This document shows, piece by piece, positions 36,020-45,326 of a DNA stretch of 64,000 bases. Numbering within the stretch: position 1 is the first letter of the stretch; each line of letters begins with the position of its first letter. The stretch comes from Cordylochernes scorpioides (Eukaryota > Arthropoda > Arachnida > Pseudoscorpiones > Chernetidae): positions 38,902,373-38,966,372 of the forward strand of contig CP092877.1 in the NCBI GenBank assembly GCA_030710605.1, given 5' to 3'. Made by a program: the position numbers and the translations under genes. Under the pieces are notes generated by a model, which was given only the letters and a program-made list of their open reading frames with translations, had not been told where the DNA came from and did no database searches.

Positions 36020-37790
36020 TTCAAAATAAAGGATGACTTAATGTCTTAAGTTTAACGGAAAACCAATGAGTTTTTGTTGATAAATGAAGCTACGATAATA
36101 TAACTAAGTGGTACATAAAATAGTAATTAATGGTTAAAAGTGATAATAAATTGAATAAGTTGCTAAATTGGTTAAATATTTTAATTTTAATTTGAAAAAA
36201 ATAGTGAAATTGGTTAATATATAAACAATAAGGTGTATTGGTTTGAACCCGTTGTGTATCTACATGCCCTGATCTAGATGTCTTAATTGCTTAATTATGC
36301 CCTATAAATTTTTTGTCTCTGTGTGTATTGTGGAAAGTGTTAAAAGTTATTGTGTAAGAAGTGTGTGAAACGAATTCTATGTGTTGTTGAGATCCTAAAG
36401 TCTGTGATATCTACGTGTAGGTGGAATAGGGAATGAAAGATTGGTGACCTATTTTTATGTGCTAGCCAAGAGAGGTTCCCAAGCTGGCGACATGTAGAAA
36501 TCGTCAGCTTGACCTCCATTTAACTGCTGATCGAGGGATCCGGGGTGGTAATTGGATCCGGAAATGGGGGAGCTCCCTCTATTTGCATTAGCTGGCTGCT
36601 CGAATTTATGGCCTCGCGGAACTACGCTTCCTGTCCGCCGTCTAATTGTCTTTGTGCTAATTGAATCTTCTACTTTCGGCACTGGTTTGTTAATTTTCTA
36701 GTTTCCTCTATCTGGGAAGAATGATGTAAATCGTTTTTGTTTGTCGTAGGTGATGTAATTTCGGTATTGGTTGTATTGTGTGTGCGACATGTTTTGTGTA
36801 CGAATTGTTTTATTTTGTGGGTTGGGTCGGTGTTTTTACGTGGTGTTGGTTGGATTCATCGATACTTCTAGAGAATCGGCAGGTGGGACAGGTTTTACCT
36901 GTTTTTGTATTGTCGTGTGTTATGTTCTGCCAATAACATTGTGAAGAGATGAGTTGGTGTAGTTTCGGCATTATTTGTATTTTGAAAATCCGGATATTGT
37001 ATCCATTTATTAAATCGAATGGTCGTTGTGACTTTAGTAAAAATGCTATTCAGTGATATTAGAATGGAATTAAGTGAAAGTGAGGCTTTCAACGTGGACA
37101 CGTTTTGAGTTGAGAAGTGTCACAGGCGTGGTGAAGGCGTCTTTGGCCTGAAAAGTGAAAAAGTTTTGTGGTGTGACCTGTGACACGAATCGAGAAAAAA
37201 AAATTGTAAATGAGAAGGTGTCACGTGAAGCCTTTGTTTGTACAAAATTTAACCTGTTCTCACTATGGCAACGAATTTATTAAAGTCACGGGTGCTGGTT
37301 GTATGAACATATATCGAAATTTTTATATTGTTGGTGAATATGGCACGTTTAATGTGAATTTTTTTTAGTGTTTTGTGTAGACGAGGTTGTTGTTATTAAC
37401 GGTTGTGCATGCGCTTACTGGTTGTTGTCGTCTTTTGGCGCGAGTGTCGCGCTTGTTTGGGCGGGTTGTGCGTGTTTGTTGCGTGATGACGTATGGGTGC
37501 GTGTTTGTTGCGTGATGACGTATGGTTACGTATGAACTTTGTGGTAAGTGTGTGAGCTGTGCTGTTGTACGGACACGTTTTTGGGCATTATTGGGATTGT
37601 AGGTTGAAGCCGTTGTGGCTTTGTGAGTTGAGGGCCTATAGTAATGGTAATTGGGTTTTAGGAAAGAAGTTGGGGTGCGGGGTTAGAATGATGCATGTAA
37701 AGAGTTGGGGTTGGGTTAATGAATGCAGGCAAGGGTTGCCATGTATGAAAGCTTTGGTTGCAGTGCGAGTCCTTTCGGACAGGTTTGGCC
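36020..37790. other. Non-coding interior of the 670-bp-LTR element
   Basis: A minus-strand frame at 36455-36682 (75 codons) has no recognised domain. GCGTGTTTGTTGCGTGATGA occurs twice, 30 bp apart (about 37469-37520), followed each time by CGTATGG, giving two TGACGTA CRE-like sites. Confidence 0.45.
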
Positions 37791-37904
37791 TAGCCCGTGC
37801 GTGCATTCATTGGGTACAAGGTTGGATACATGGTTAAAGGGGTAGGTGGGGTTAGATATAAGTCCAAAGTCAATTTCTTGACGTCATAGGGTGGGGTGCC
37901 TACC

Positions 37905-38396
37905 TCAGTTTCCTCTGGGGCGTCTTGGGATGGCTGCTTGGGGCTCGGGACTGCTTGCACTGTCCGTGGAATTGAGGGGGAAATCTGGCACTGGGATATC
38001 GGTTTGGGACTGTTTGCACTGTCCCGGGTCGCGCGGATTACTTTCGGGTGCGGTGTACGGATACGGCATGGCGGTGGATGACTCCTCGGTGGTCGGTGTC
38101 CGGCCACGTTGACACTTGCCTGGGGTGGTGGCACGGGCGTCGGCTGTCCCGTCCATCTTGCCTGGGGTTGGCGGGGGTTGTGTCCGTCGTCCTCCCCGGG
38201 GGATGGCGCTCCGGAACTCCGTCGCTCCTTGCGTGGCGTTGACTCGTCGAAGGGCCACTGTCATCTGCCATATAATGGCCGCTAGAAGGCGTCTGGTCGC
38301 CTCGCTTCTTGCTAGCTTCTTTCCGCTCTTCGCCAGTTTCTTCTTTCTCGGTTTGTCATTGCCGTTTGTTTTGCTGGCGTCTTGGCTAATCTCCAT
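37905..38396 (-). CDS. Unknown basic protein at 5' end of LTR element
   Basis: A 163-codon frame starts at an ATG 27 bp inside the 5' LTR of the minus-strand element, where gag normally begins. The N-terminus is rich in lysine (DKPRKKKLAKSGKKLARS). The rest is rich in Pro, Thr, Ser, Gly and Arg, with no Cys knuckle and no capsid-type motif. The composition is more GC-rich than the surroundings. Two overlapping frames on the same strand (37790-38134 and 38038-38271) are probably shadows. It could be a truncated gag N-terminus, or chance coding in a low-complexity leader. I do not recognise it. Confidence 0.35.
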   Translation of the reverse strand: MEISQDASKTNGNDKPRKKKLAKSGKKLARSEATRRLLAAIIWQMTVALRRVNATQGATEFRSAIPRGGRRTQPPPTPGKMDGTADARATTPGKCQRGRTPTTEESSTAMPYPYTAPESNPRDPGQCKQSQTDIPVPDFPLNSTDSASSPEPQAAIPRRPRGN

Positions 38397-38422
38397 CTTT
38401 ATCCTGGTCGACTTTCAATAGC

Positions 38423-39092
38423 TATCGTAATATGCTATGCTGGGAAACCTTACTCTTGGGGTTGAAGATTGTTGAGGTGGTGGCGCAGTCGTGATGGCTG
38501 AGTGAGAAGGTTTACACACAAGGAAAATAAGCCAGGACACTTGATGGGTTGAAAATAAAAGGCAACTGGTTGGAGGAAAGAAAGGCTTGAGAGAAGGCGG
38601 AGCGGTTTTTGACTATTGGCCTATCGATTCACATGGCGGTGATTGACTTTAGGTGCTATCTCGGTGGGAGCGAAGTGAACTAGGTCCGAACTCGGTGGGA
38701 GCGAAACAACTACTGGCAATCCTCGGTTCTCGATTTAACACGAAGACCTTTCTTCTTTCCCATTGGTCGAAAGGTGGGACGTGGCCGTTTTCTATTGGTT
38801 GACCTTTGGGAAGGTGCTTCCTAATTGGTCCTTGCTAATTTCTTTGTCTTTGGACTTGTCCTGACACGACCAGGAAATACTGTGTCGTTGAACTCAACTT
38901 TTATTATTTCCGCGATAATAAAATTGGCTGTAATTTTGCTAATGATTCTGCTCACTTCTAAGCCTCTTTTCTAGGCCTTGTTTCTCTAAGTCGTTTTATC
39001 CTCCAGGTACCTTATTCTTTATTAAGTCTTTGAAACATACATTGCATACATATTGGGTCGGGGTTGCATACAGCTATTTACAAATTATGACA
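38423..39092 (-). repeat. LTR, 670 bp (5' LTR in minus orientation)
   Basis: Partner of 34643-35312. It is bordered by a TA run on its right side. Confidence 0.85.
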
Positions 39093-39102
39093 TATATATA
39101 TA

Positions 39103-40893
39103 GTATAGTTATGAAAAATTTTAAGATTAATATTTTTTTATAATTTAATTTAAATGTGTGAGGTTTGTTTTTTTATTTTTTGTAATAAATAATTAGTTAG
39201 ATTATATTTTTTTAAAAAGAGAAAAAAAAGGTAACACCAGCAAAGCATCGGCAGTTACGCGTCATAGGCTGGGTGAAAAAGGGAATAAGCGAAGAGAAAG
39301 TTTTAAAGAGAAGAGCAAAGACAGAACCATGATAATAATTTTCCAAATATAAAATAAAGCTAATTAGAGAGAGAGAAAAGTATTTTTTTGCTCTATTTTC
39401 TCTCTTGATGAGAAAAGTTAGATTTTTGTAATTTTTTTTTTTATATATATATAAAAGCTTATTTTAAAGACAATCTAGTGTGAAAGTGGAGGACACGATA
39501 TAAGATAATATATTAAATTAGGAAGGATGAAAACCTTAAGGGTTAGACCAATTTAAAACCATAAAGGTTAGACCAGATGGAAAGAGGATGGTACTCAGGT
39601 GGGCCTCTTCAGATGAAGACCTGAGCAGCAGTTTCGGCCCTTACTCCATTACTGCCAAACCATACCTCTTCGACCAAATAGAAAGCAATTTTAGGTTGGA
39701 ACGGAGATAGGGTAATAGCTGAACCTTAGATATACTACTGGTATGACGCACATTCTTAACTTGTTTGAATTTAATCATACTTTCTTGTAGTTCCAATTAA
39801 TCCTTATCCTCTCCTACTACTAATATCTTATTATTTTCCTGCAGTCCTATTATTTAGAGTGTATGAACACAATTTGGACTATAATCTGAACCTACTAACA
39901 TCAGGCAAAGTTTATTTTTCTATGTTCTTTAATGTTAGATTTCCTGTTCCCTTGTCGACGCACATTGTTAAAGGCTTGGGATATGATCAATTTTTCCTAT
40001 ATTTATAATAATCATTTAACTGTATTACTAATTTCTTATCAGTCTCTTACAGTCCTTATACCCAAAAAGAATAAACACAATTTGATTTAAAGTTTAACAC
40101 TAAGGGATAAGTATATATCAATCTGATTAAGTCTAGGGAACCGAATCAATTTAACTTCTGAACTGAAAAAACATGTTTTGAGTTAGGTTTGAAAGTGCAG
40201 AAGGTGACAATGTCTTAGTTCATTAGTTGATTTTTGTAGTATATCTAAGGTTCAGCTATTACCCTATCTCCGTTCCAACCTAAAATTGCTTTCTATTTGG
40301 TCGAAGAGGTATGGTTTGGCAGTAATGGAGTAAGGGCCGAAACTGCTGCTCAGGTCTTCATCTGAAGAGGCCCACCTGAGTACCATCCTCTTTCCATCTG
40401 GTCTAACCTTTATGGTTTTCAATTGGTCTAACCCTTAAGGTTTTCATCCTTCCTAATTTAATATATTATCTTATATCGTGTCCTCCACTTTCACACTAGA
40501 TTGTCTTTAAAATAAGCTTATATATAAAAAAAAAAAAATTCCCAAAAAAAAAAAATATTTACAAAAATCTAACTTCTCTCATCAAGAGAGAAAATAGAGC
40601 AAAAAATACTTTTCTCTCTCTCTAATTAGCTTTATTTTATATTTGGAAAATTATTATCATGGTTCTGTCTTTGCTCTTCTCTTTAAAACTTTCTCTTCGC
40701 TTATTCCTTTTTTCACCCAGCCTATGACGCGTAACTGCCGATGCTTTGCTGGTGTTACCTTTTTTTTTTCTCTTTTTTAAAAAATAAAATCTAACTAATT
40801 ATTTATTACAAAAAAAATAAAAAACAAACCTCACACATTTAAATTAAATTATATAAAAAAATATTAATCTTAAAATTTTTCATAACTATACTA
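39103..40893. repeat. Long foldback, arms about 640 bp
   Basis: The left arm (39103-39737) and right arm (40238-40893) are near-identical inverted copies, starting with AGTATAGTTATGAAAAATTT at the outside. The 500-bp centre is single copy. Each arm holds long T/A homopolymers, a CTCTTGATGAGA hairpin and a GCCTCTTCAGATGAAGACC block. No transposase or other coding sequence is present. In the cell this could form a long hairpin RNA if transcribed. Confidence 0.85.
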
Positions 40894-41017
40894 TTTGATA
40901 CAGAATTAGCTTGCTGTTCTGACTCAAAATTAATTCAAAATCTGTTGTTCTTAATAGTTTACTTTTCCTCTATTTTCCAAATATAAAAACAATTACTATT
41001 AATATATATATATATAT

Positions 41018-41269
41018 TGTGGCGAAGAAATATTTTATTAATCAATTTAATATTATTCAATGAAAATATATAATCAACAGATTATAAAAATATATATTAA
41101 TCTGTATTTGTGAAATCATCTATAAAATATTTATTTGCTTGCTTGCTTAAGATTCTCTAGCGGTAAATAGTTTTGCTGACTTGTTAATAATTGTCGACTC
41201 GTCGCTGTGACGTCATCAATAAATACTTTTACATCTTAGGATATTTCAAGGCTTGATTTCTACGTTACA
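41018..41269 (+). repeat. 5' LTR, 252 bp
   Basis: It carries a perfect CRE, TGACGTCA, at 41208-41215 and AATAAA at 41218-41223. It differs from the 3' LTR only at one position (TTTATTTGC here, TTTCTTTGC there). Confidence 0.9.
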
Positions 41270-41345
41270 ACTGGTGGAGAAGCTGGACCGATACCCATTA
41301 AGAAATAAAAGAAAAATTGATTCTGTTGAATCAGACGAAACTTCT

Positions 41346-42566
41346 ATGAATGTAAAGCTGGAAGCAGGTACCCAGGTAAGCAACTACGTTGTTCAACATC
41401 TGCCAAGGAACCCTTCCATTTTCTCCGGGGAGGATGGTGAAGATCTCCAAAAATGGTTAAAAGGGTATGCACATGTGGCAAAGTACAACCATTGGGATGA
41501 AACCCTTTGTCTTACTAAAGTTTATTTTTATTTGTCTGGAACTGCTCTCAAATGGTTTGAGAACAACGAAGAAAGCATCCAGACTTGGAAGGAATTCGCA
41601 TCTCAATTAGAGAATGTGTTCGGAAAAAAAGAAAATTCAAAATTGCAAGCGGAGAAGAAACTTAAAACACGGGCACAATTAAAAGGCGAAAGTATCGAAT
41701 TTTACATCCAGGATGTCCTGTGCTTTTGCAAAGAGGCTGATCCTCAAATGAGCGAGGAAGATAAAATCTCCCACCTCATGAAGGGGATAGCTGAGGAGCT
41801 TTATCAAGCACTCCTACCGAGGGATGTACAGAGCACCGAGCAATTCATTACAGAATGTCGCCTTGTCGAAGAGCTTCGCTGTAGGCGAGTTACCCCAACC
41901 AAGTACGAGCGCCTATCAAATGTAGCCTCTCTCTGTGACCAGGATGATGGAGAAGATCTATCATCGCTGATCCGAAAAATTGTTCGTGAAGAGATAAAGC
42001 AAGCATTGGACTCTCCTCAAGAGGAGCCTAAAATCGCTGTCATTGAAGATTTAGTGAGGGAAGAGATTGTAAAGACCATGGCACCTAGATCAAAACCTAC
42101 AATAAGTCCCCCTCAAGCATCCAGGCCTAGATACGAGGCCCAAACGATACGACCGCATCCTGAACCTCATTACCGAAAGCAAGGAAGAAGATGTGACACC
42201 AATGAATGGCGGACAACTGAGGGAAAGCCAATCTGTTTCTACTGCGGACGCCCAGGTCACGTCGTCCGCTATTGCCGCGACAGGAAGAGACACAATGAGG
42301 AAAGGAAAAATAAATATCTCCAAAGAAAGCAAGACGCAATGGAATTCTACAACTCTCAAACCGAATCTCAGGAACCCAACGATGAATTATCGAGGAAAAA
42401 TTTCAGTCGCTACCGAAGCCCTACCCCATATACCGGTCGAAACAGACAAAATTTCTCACCTGCTAGAAGATCTAGCTGGTCGCCCCGCCATGGAAATCAG
42501 ATGATAGACCATATTGAAGGTGAGGACGCAAAGTTAGGAAATCCTACCTTGCCGACCACAGTATAA
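41346..42566 (+). CDS. gag: Gag polyprotein of Ty3-like retrotransposon
   Basis: The protein has 406 residues from the first ATG. The frame stays open upstream to 41253 inside the LTR but has no earlier ATG. Residues about 22-170 match the retrotransposon gag (capsid) family: FSGEDGEDLQKWL, YFYLSGTALKWF, WKEFASQLENVF. Residues 297-310 form a zinc knuckle, CFYCGRPGHVVRYC, with exact CX2CX4HX4C spacing, for RNA packaging. The C-terminus is rich in Arg, Ser and Asn. Capsid and knuckle types are those common in chelicerate Ty3-like elements. The frame has no stop or frameshift, consistent with one LTR difference. After the TAA stop the same frame runs to 42689 with a short extension; an A8 tract followed by C lies between. 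Confidence 0.9.
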   Translation: MNVKLEAGTQVSNYVVQHLPRNPSIFSGEDGEDLQKWLKGYAHVAKYNHWDETLCLTKVYFYLSGTALKWFENNEESIQTWKEFASQLENVFGKKENSKLQAEKKLKTRAQLKGESIEFYIQDVLCFCKEADPQMSEEDKISHLMKGIAEELYQALLPRDVQSTEQFITECRLVEELRCRRVTPTKYERLSNVASLCDQDDGEDLSSLIRKIVREEIKQALDSPQEEPKIAVIEDLVREEIVKTMAPRSKPTISPPQASRPRYEAQTIRPHPEPHYRKQGRRCDTNEWRTTEGKPICFYCGRPGHVVRYCRDRKRHNEERKNKYLQRKQDAMEFYNSQTESQEPNDELSRKNFSRYRSPTPYTGRNRQNFSPARRSSWSPRHGNQMIDHIEGEDAKLGNPTLPTTV

Positions 42567-42689
42567 ATAAAAAAAAACTACATTGACGTAAATATAGACC
42601 TGCCAAGCCCTCAGGAAGAAGTTATCTCAACTGAAAGAAGACATCCACCGCAGTCACCTGAAAATATCCCTGTCCCTAGTACTATGTAG
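42567..42689 (+). pseudogene. Residual pol fragment in frame after gag stop
   Basis: Downstream of the gag TAA the frame continues for 40 codons to a TAG at 42687-42689. It begins YIDVNID, like the first strand of a retropepsin, then changes to a Pro/Glu-rich tail (LPSPQEE) like the C-terminal end of a pol polyprotein. I infer that almost all of pol was deleted, leaving both its edges. It is too short to act as an enzyme. Confidence 0.4.
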
Positions 42690-42740
42690 TTATTGAGACT
42701 GACGACGTAAGTCTCCTTCTGAGCATCGGGTCGATGCTCT

Positions 42741-42756
42741 TTATAGGAGGAGGCTA
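42741..42756 (+). promoter_or_regulatory. Polypurine tract of gag-only element
   Basis: TAGGAGGAGGCTA lies directly before the 3' LTR and would prime plus-strand DNA synthesis. Confidence 0.7.
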
Positions 42757-43008
42757 TGTGGCGAAGAAATATTTTATTAATCAATTTAATATTATTCAAT
42801 GAAAATATATAATCAACAGATTATAAAAATATATATTAATCTGTATTTGTGAAATCATCTATAAAATATTTCTTTGCTTGCTTGCTTAAGATTCTCTAGC
42901 GGTAAATAGTTTTGCTGACTTGTTAATAATTGTCGACTCGTCGCTGTGACGTCATCAATAAATACTTTTACATCTTAGGATATTTCAAGGCTTGATTTCT
43001 ACGTTACA
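42757..43008 (+). repeat. 3' LTR, 252 bp
   Basis: Right LTR of the gag-only element. The CRE TGACGTCA is at 42947-42954. Confidence 0.9.
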
Positions 43009-43222
43009 ATATATATATATATATGAAAAAACAATAGAAAAAAAATAATAAGTGGGTCAGGTGTTGATATTAAAAATAAAAAAGGCATATCCTGACCAGG
43101 AGCACATGTGCTTTTCAGAAGCCAGAGCGCCATCTGGTGGAACAGAAATCAACTAATCATTGATTTAGCCTGTTCCCTGATATTTGGTCAACCCAATTTT
43201 TTGATAAATCAAGAAAAGCCAT

Positions 43223-43262
43223 CCACGAACACGTTTCGCGCTGTTGGCGCTAGTCAGCGTGG
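43223..43262 (-). ncRNA. Hammerhead ribozyme, degenerate core
   Basis: On the minus strand stem I CCACG/CGTGG, stem II GCGC-CAACA-GCGC and GAAA are intact, but the core reads CTGACTA, losing the essential G. The copy should be inactive. Confidence 0.6.
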
Positions 43263-43429
43263 ATTTATTTTTAATATCAATACCTGACCCATTTATATAT
43301 ATTTTTTCTATTGTTTTTTTTCATGTGTTAAGCGTATTTACGCAAGTTTGGCCTTAAATACCCATTTCTTGATTTCTCAAGAATCCACTGGGACCAAAAA
43401 TCTTTTTGGTCGCAGTGGTACAGCATACT

Positions 43430-43469
43430 CCACGCTGACGAAGGCCAACAGCGCGAAACGCGTTCGTGA
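43430..43469 (+). ncRNA. Hammerhead ribozyme, degenerate stem II
   Basis: The core CTGACGA, GAAA and ACGCGT stem III are present. Stem II (AGGC-CAACA-GCGC) has two mismatches, and the last stem I pair is lost (CCACG/CGTGA). Weak or inactive. Confidence 0.55.
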
Positions 43470-43669
43470 ATGGCTTTTCTTGATTTATCAAGAAATTGGG
43501 TTGGCCTTAAATATCAGGGAACAGGCTAAATAAATGTTTAGTTGATTTCTGTTCCACCAGATAGCGCTCTGCCATCTGAAAAGCACATGTGCTCCTGGTC
43601 AGGATATGCATTTTTTATTTTATATATATTTAAGTACTTTAAGTATTATTTACGAACGGAGAAATAACG

Positions 43670-43885
43670 TCCAGGGTAGCCTAGTGGACATGGCACCTGC
43701 CCGGTAAGCAGAAGGTTGTGGGTTCGATTCCCGCCCCTGGACACTTATTTTTCCCGTTCGCCATTACTCTTCATATTTTCACCCTCTCATACTTCATTCA
43801 AAAAAGTTAGAAATAGTGAATATTTATCTTTAAAATAAATATTGATTTTTCATAGAAAAGAAACTTATGCGGTATAATTTTAAGT
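43670..43885 (+). repeat. tRNA-derived SINE, family F
   Basis: The first 73 bases (43670-43742) fold as a tRNA: acceptor TCCAGGG/CCCTGGA, D-arm GCC/GGC with GTGG, anticodon arm CTGC/GCAG, T-arm GTGGG-TTCGATT-CCCGC. The loop CCGGTAA would give anticodon GGT (Thr), but position 33 is C instead of the invariant T. A 140-bp tail follows that recurs alone at 50451-50600 and 7965-8250, so I read this as a SINE rather than a working tRNA gene. Confidence 0.65.
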
Positions 43886-43899
43886 ATTGTTTATAATCA

Positions 43900-45226
43900 C
43901 ACGCCGCAGTCCTTTATAATGTATTATAAATCAATGTGTGTATAAAATATTATAGAATACAAGAAGGTTTCAGAATATTTCAATATGAATTATATTCAAC
44001 CTTCTTTTTTATTATTGATAGCGTCAGGGAACGGCAATTTTAATTAATACCTTCAGAAAAATAATGTAAAATATGTTTTCTTTTTAAAAATATATTCATA
44101 AACCTATTATTTAAAGCTTCAATAAATTTATTCTTATTAAGAGATTATAAATAGTATATATTTAATAGAATAATGCTGTAGTAATTTTAGTTTTATATAT
44201 GCATATAATACACCAAAATTCCGAATTTGGGTAAAGTGTCTTCTCAGTTTTTTCTCAAAAAAAAAAAATAATAATAATAATAATTCTTAAAAAAGCCTTC
44301 TAAAAAATGGCGGAATATGCGGAACGACTGCATGTTCATAAATACAGTGATAAAGATTGAATGAACTGCGCATGCGCACTTGGAAACCTGAGGGAACCAA
44401 TGGCAATCACGCGGTAGATCGATACCCCCTGGAAAAAGTTTTTTTTTTTAAATCTACATATATTTCAATCTAGGAAATTCAAGAAAAACATAAACCTGTG
44501 TGTGATATATCCTCTGAAATAATAAAAATGGAAATATAGAAATTGTTTTTCTCGAGGAACTATTACCAAAATATAAAATTGTGGAATAAAAGGTAAATAA
44601 TAGAACCCACCTTTTTTGCCGAATAAACAAATTACTTCTGCAAGTTTTATTTCGACAGAGAGAATTTAAACGCTCACTTGTAAATTGTTTGTTTTAGAGA
44701 AAAATGGAGAATTAAATAAAACAACTTTAAATAGGCTTGCTGTCAACTTCTGTCTCTCCCCCCCCTTCCCCTCAACTTATTTCGAAATCAAATTTGCAGC
44801 GCCAACAGTTTGAAATTAGAAAATATTTCATTGATCCAAAAGAACAGGTCATTGTAGGCCTGATAACTGGATAGACTTTAATTGATGCTTTTTCCCAAAG
44901 GACAGGAAAAGATCGACTATCCATCCTGCCCTTAACATAACTCTGGAAAAGATAGTAGGTTGAGTCATATCCTACTCGACACCCATAGTGATCCCAACCA
45001 TTCAACATGGGAGGGAAGAAACCTAGCTTTATAACCCGGTAACTTCGAGACACAGCGAAACTTGGCGATTCTATTTGTGGCCGATTGAAACCGAGAGTTG
45101 AAGTTGGAATCAGACGCCGGTTCCTTCTTCTTCTTTTTTATCTCCACTCAATCATATTAGGGTGTCAAGCTTGTAAAGCTTGAGACTTTTGATGGTGTCT
45201 GTCGGGGATGAGTAGAGTTCATCAAC
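43900..45226. other. Intergenic DNA, no gene recognised
   Basis: AT-rich, then mixed composition from 44300. The minus-strand frames at 44772-45053 and 44965-45147 overlap and show no domain. A poly-C run lies at 44760-44767. Confidence 0.45.
44367..44378. promoter_or_regulatory. NRF-1-like palindrome
   Basis: TGCGCATGCGCA is a perfect palindromic match to the NRF-1/EWG consensus. A CCAAT follows at 44397-44401. No transcript start can be shown. Confidence 0.3.
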
Positions 45227-45326
45227 NNNNNNNNNNNNNNNNNNNNNNNNNNNNNNNNNNNNNNNNNNNNNNNNNNNNNNNNNNNNNNNNNNNNNNNNNN
45301 NNNNNNNNNNNNNNNNNNNNNNNNNN
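45227..45326. other. Assembly gap (100 N)
   Basis: A run of exactly 100 N; the true size and the relative orientation of the two sides are unknown. Confidence 0.98.

Larger units (their letters stand above)
34643..39092 (-). mobile_element. LTR retrotransposon, non-autonomous, 4.45 kb
   Basis: Two 670-bp direct repeats (34643-35312 and 38423-39092) show about seven differences, near 1 percent. The minus strand is the likely sense: the LTR then starts TGTCATAATTTG, and a G-rich tract (the complement of GCGCCCCCTAC) lies just before the 3' LTR at 35313-35325. The outer flanks are both TA runs. The 3.1-kb interior has a lysine-rich open frame next to the 5' LTR and low-complexity and tandem DNA, but no reverse transcriptase, integrase or zinc knuckle motif was seen. 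Confidence 0.85.
41018..43008 (+). mobile_element. Gag-only LTR retrotransposon (TR-GAG type), 1991 bp
   Basis: Two 252-bp LTRs (41018-41269 and 42757-43008) differ by a single base, so insertion was recent. They start TGTGGCGAAG and end TACGTTACA. The purine-rich TAGGAGGAGGCTA precedes the 3' LTR, and a TA run surrounds the element. The interior holds one gag gene and only about 190 bp after it; protease, reverse transcriptase and integrase are missing. Such gag-only elements depend on enzymes made by a full-length relative. Confidence 0.9.
43022..43620. repeat. Family A inverted pair with two hammerhead relics
   Basis: The left copy (minus, about 43022-43262) ends at the outer base of its ribozyme stem I. 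The right copy (plus, about 43264-43620) begins with the repeat's own TTTATTTTTAATATCAA end and contains a complete unit. Their outer ends are GCATATCCTGACCAGGAGCA and its complement. The pair sits next to the TA run where the gag-only element inserted. Confidence 0.85.

Noticed and set aside
37790-38271. Overlapping minus- and plus-strand frames in the 670-bp-LTR element
   Set aside because: High GC and low complexity keep all frames open; only the frame starting next to the LTR has a position that makes sense.
40330-40400. Possible permuted hammerhead in the long foldback (GGGCCGAAAC .. CTGAAGAGGCCC)
   Set aside because: GAAA, CTGAAGA and paired outer arms are present, but only five bases remain for stem I, and CTTC-ATCT-GAAG makes a simpler hairpin.
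42090-42504. Extra frames on both strands inside gag
   Set aside because: They are shadows of the gag reading frame; the capsid and zinc knuckle fix the true frame.
43670-43742. Functional tRNA-Thr gene (anticodon GGT)
   Set aside because: Position 33 is C, one anticodon-stem pair is lost, and a SINE tail seen elsewhere follows directly.
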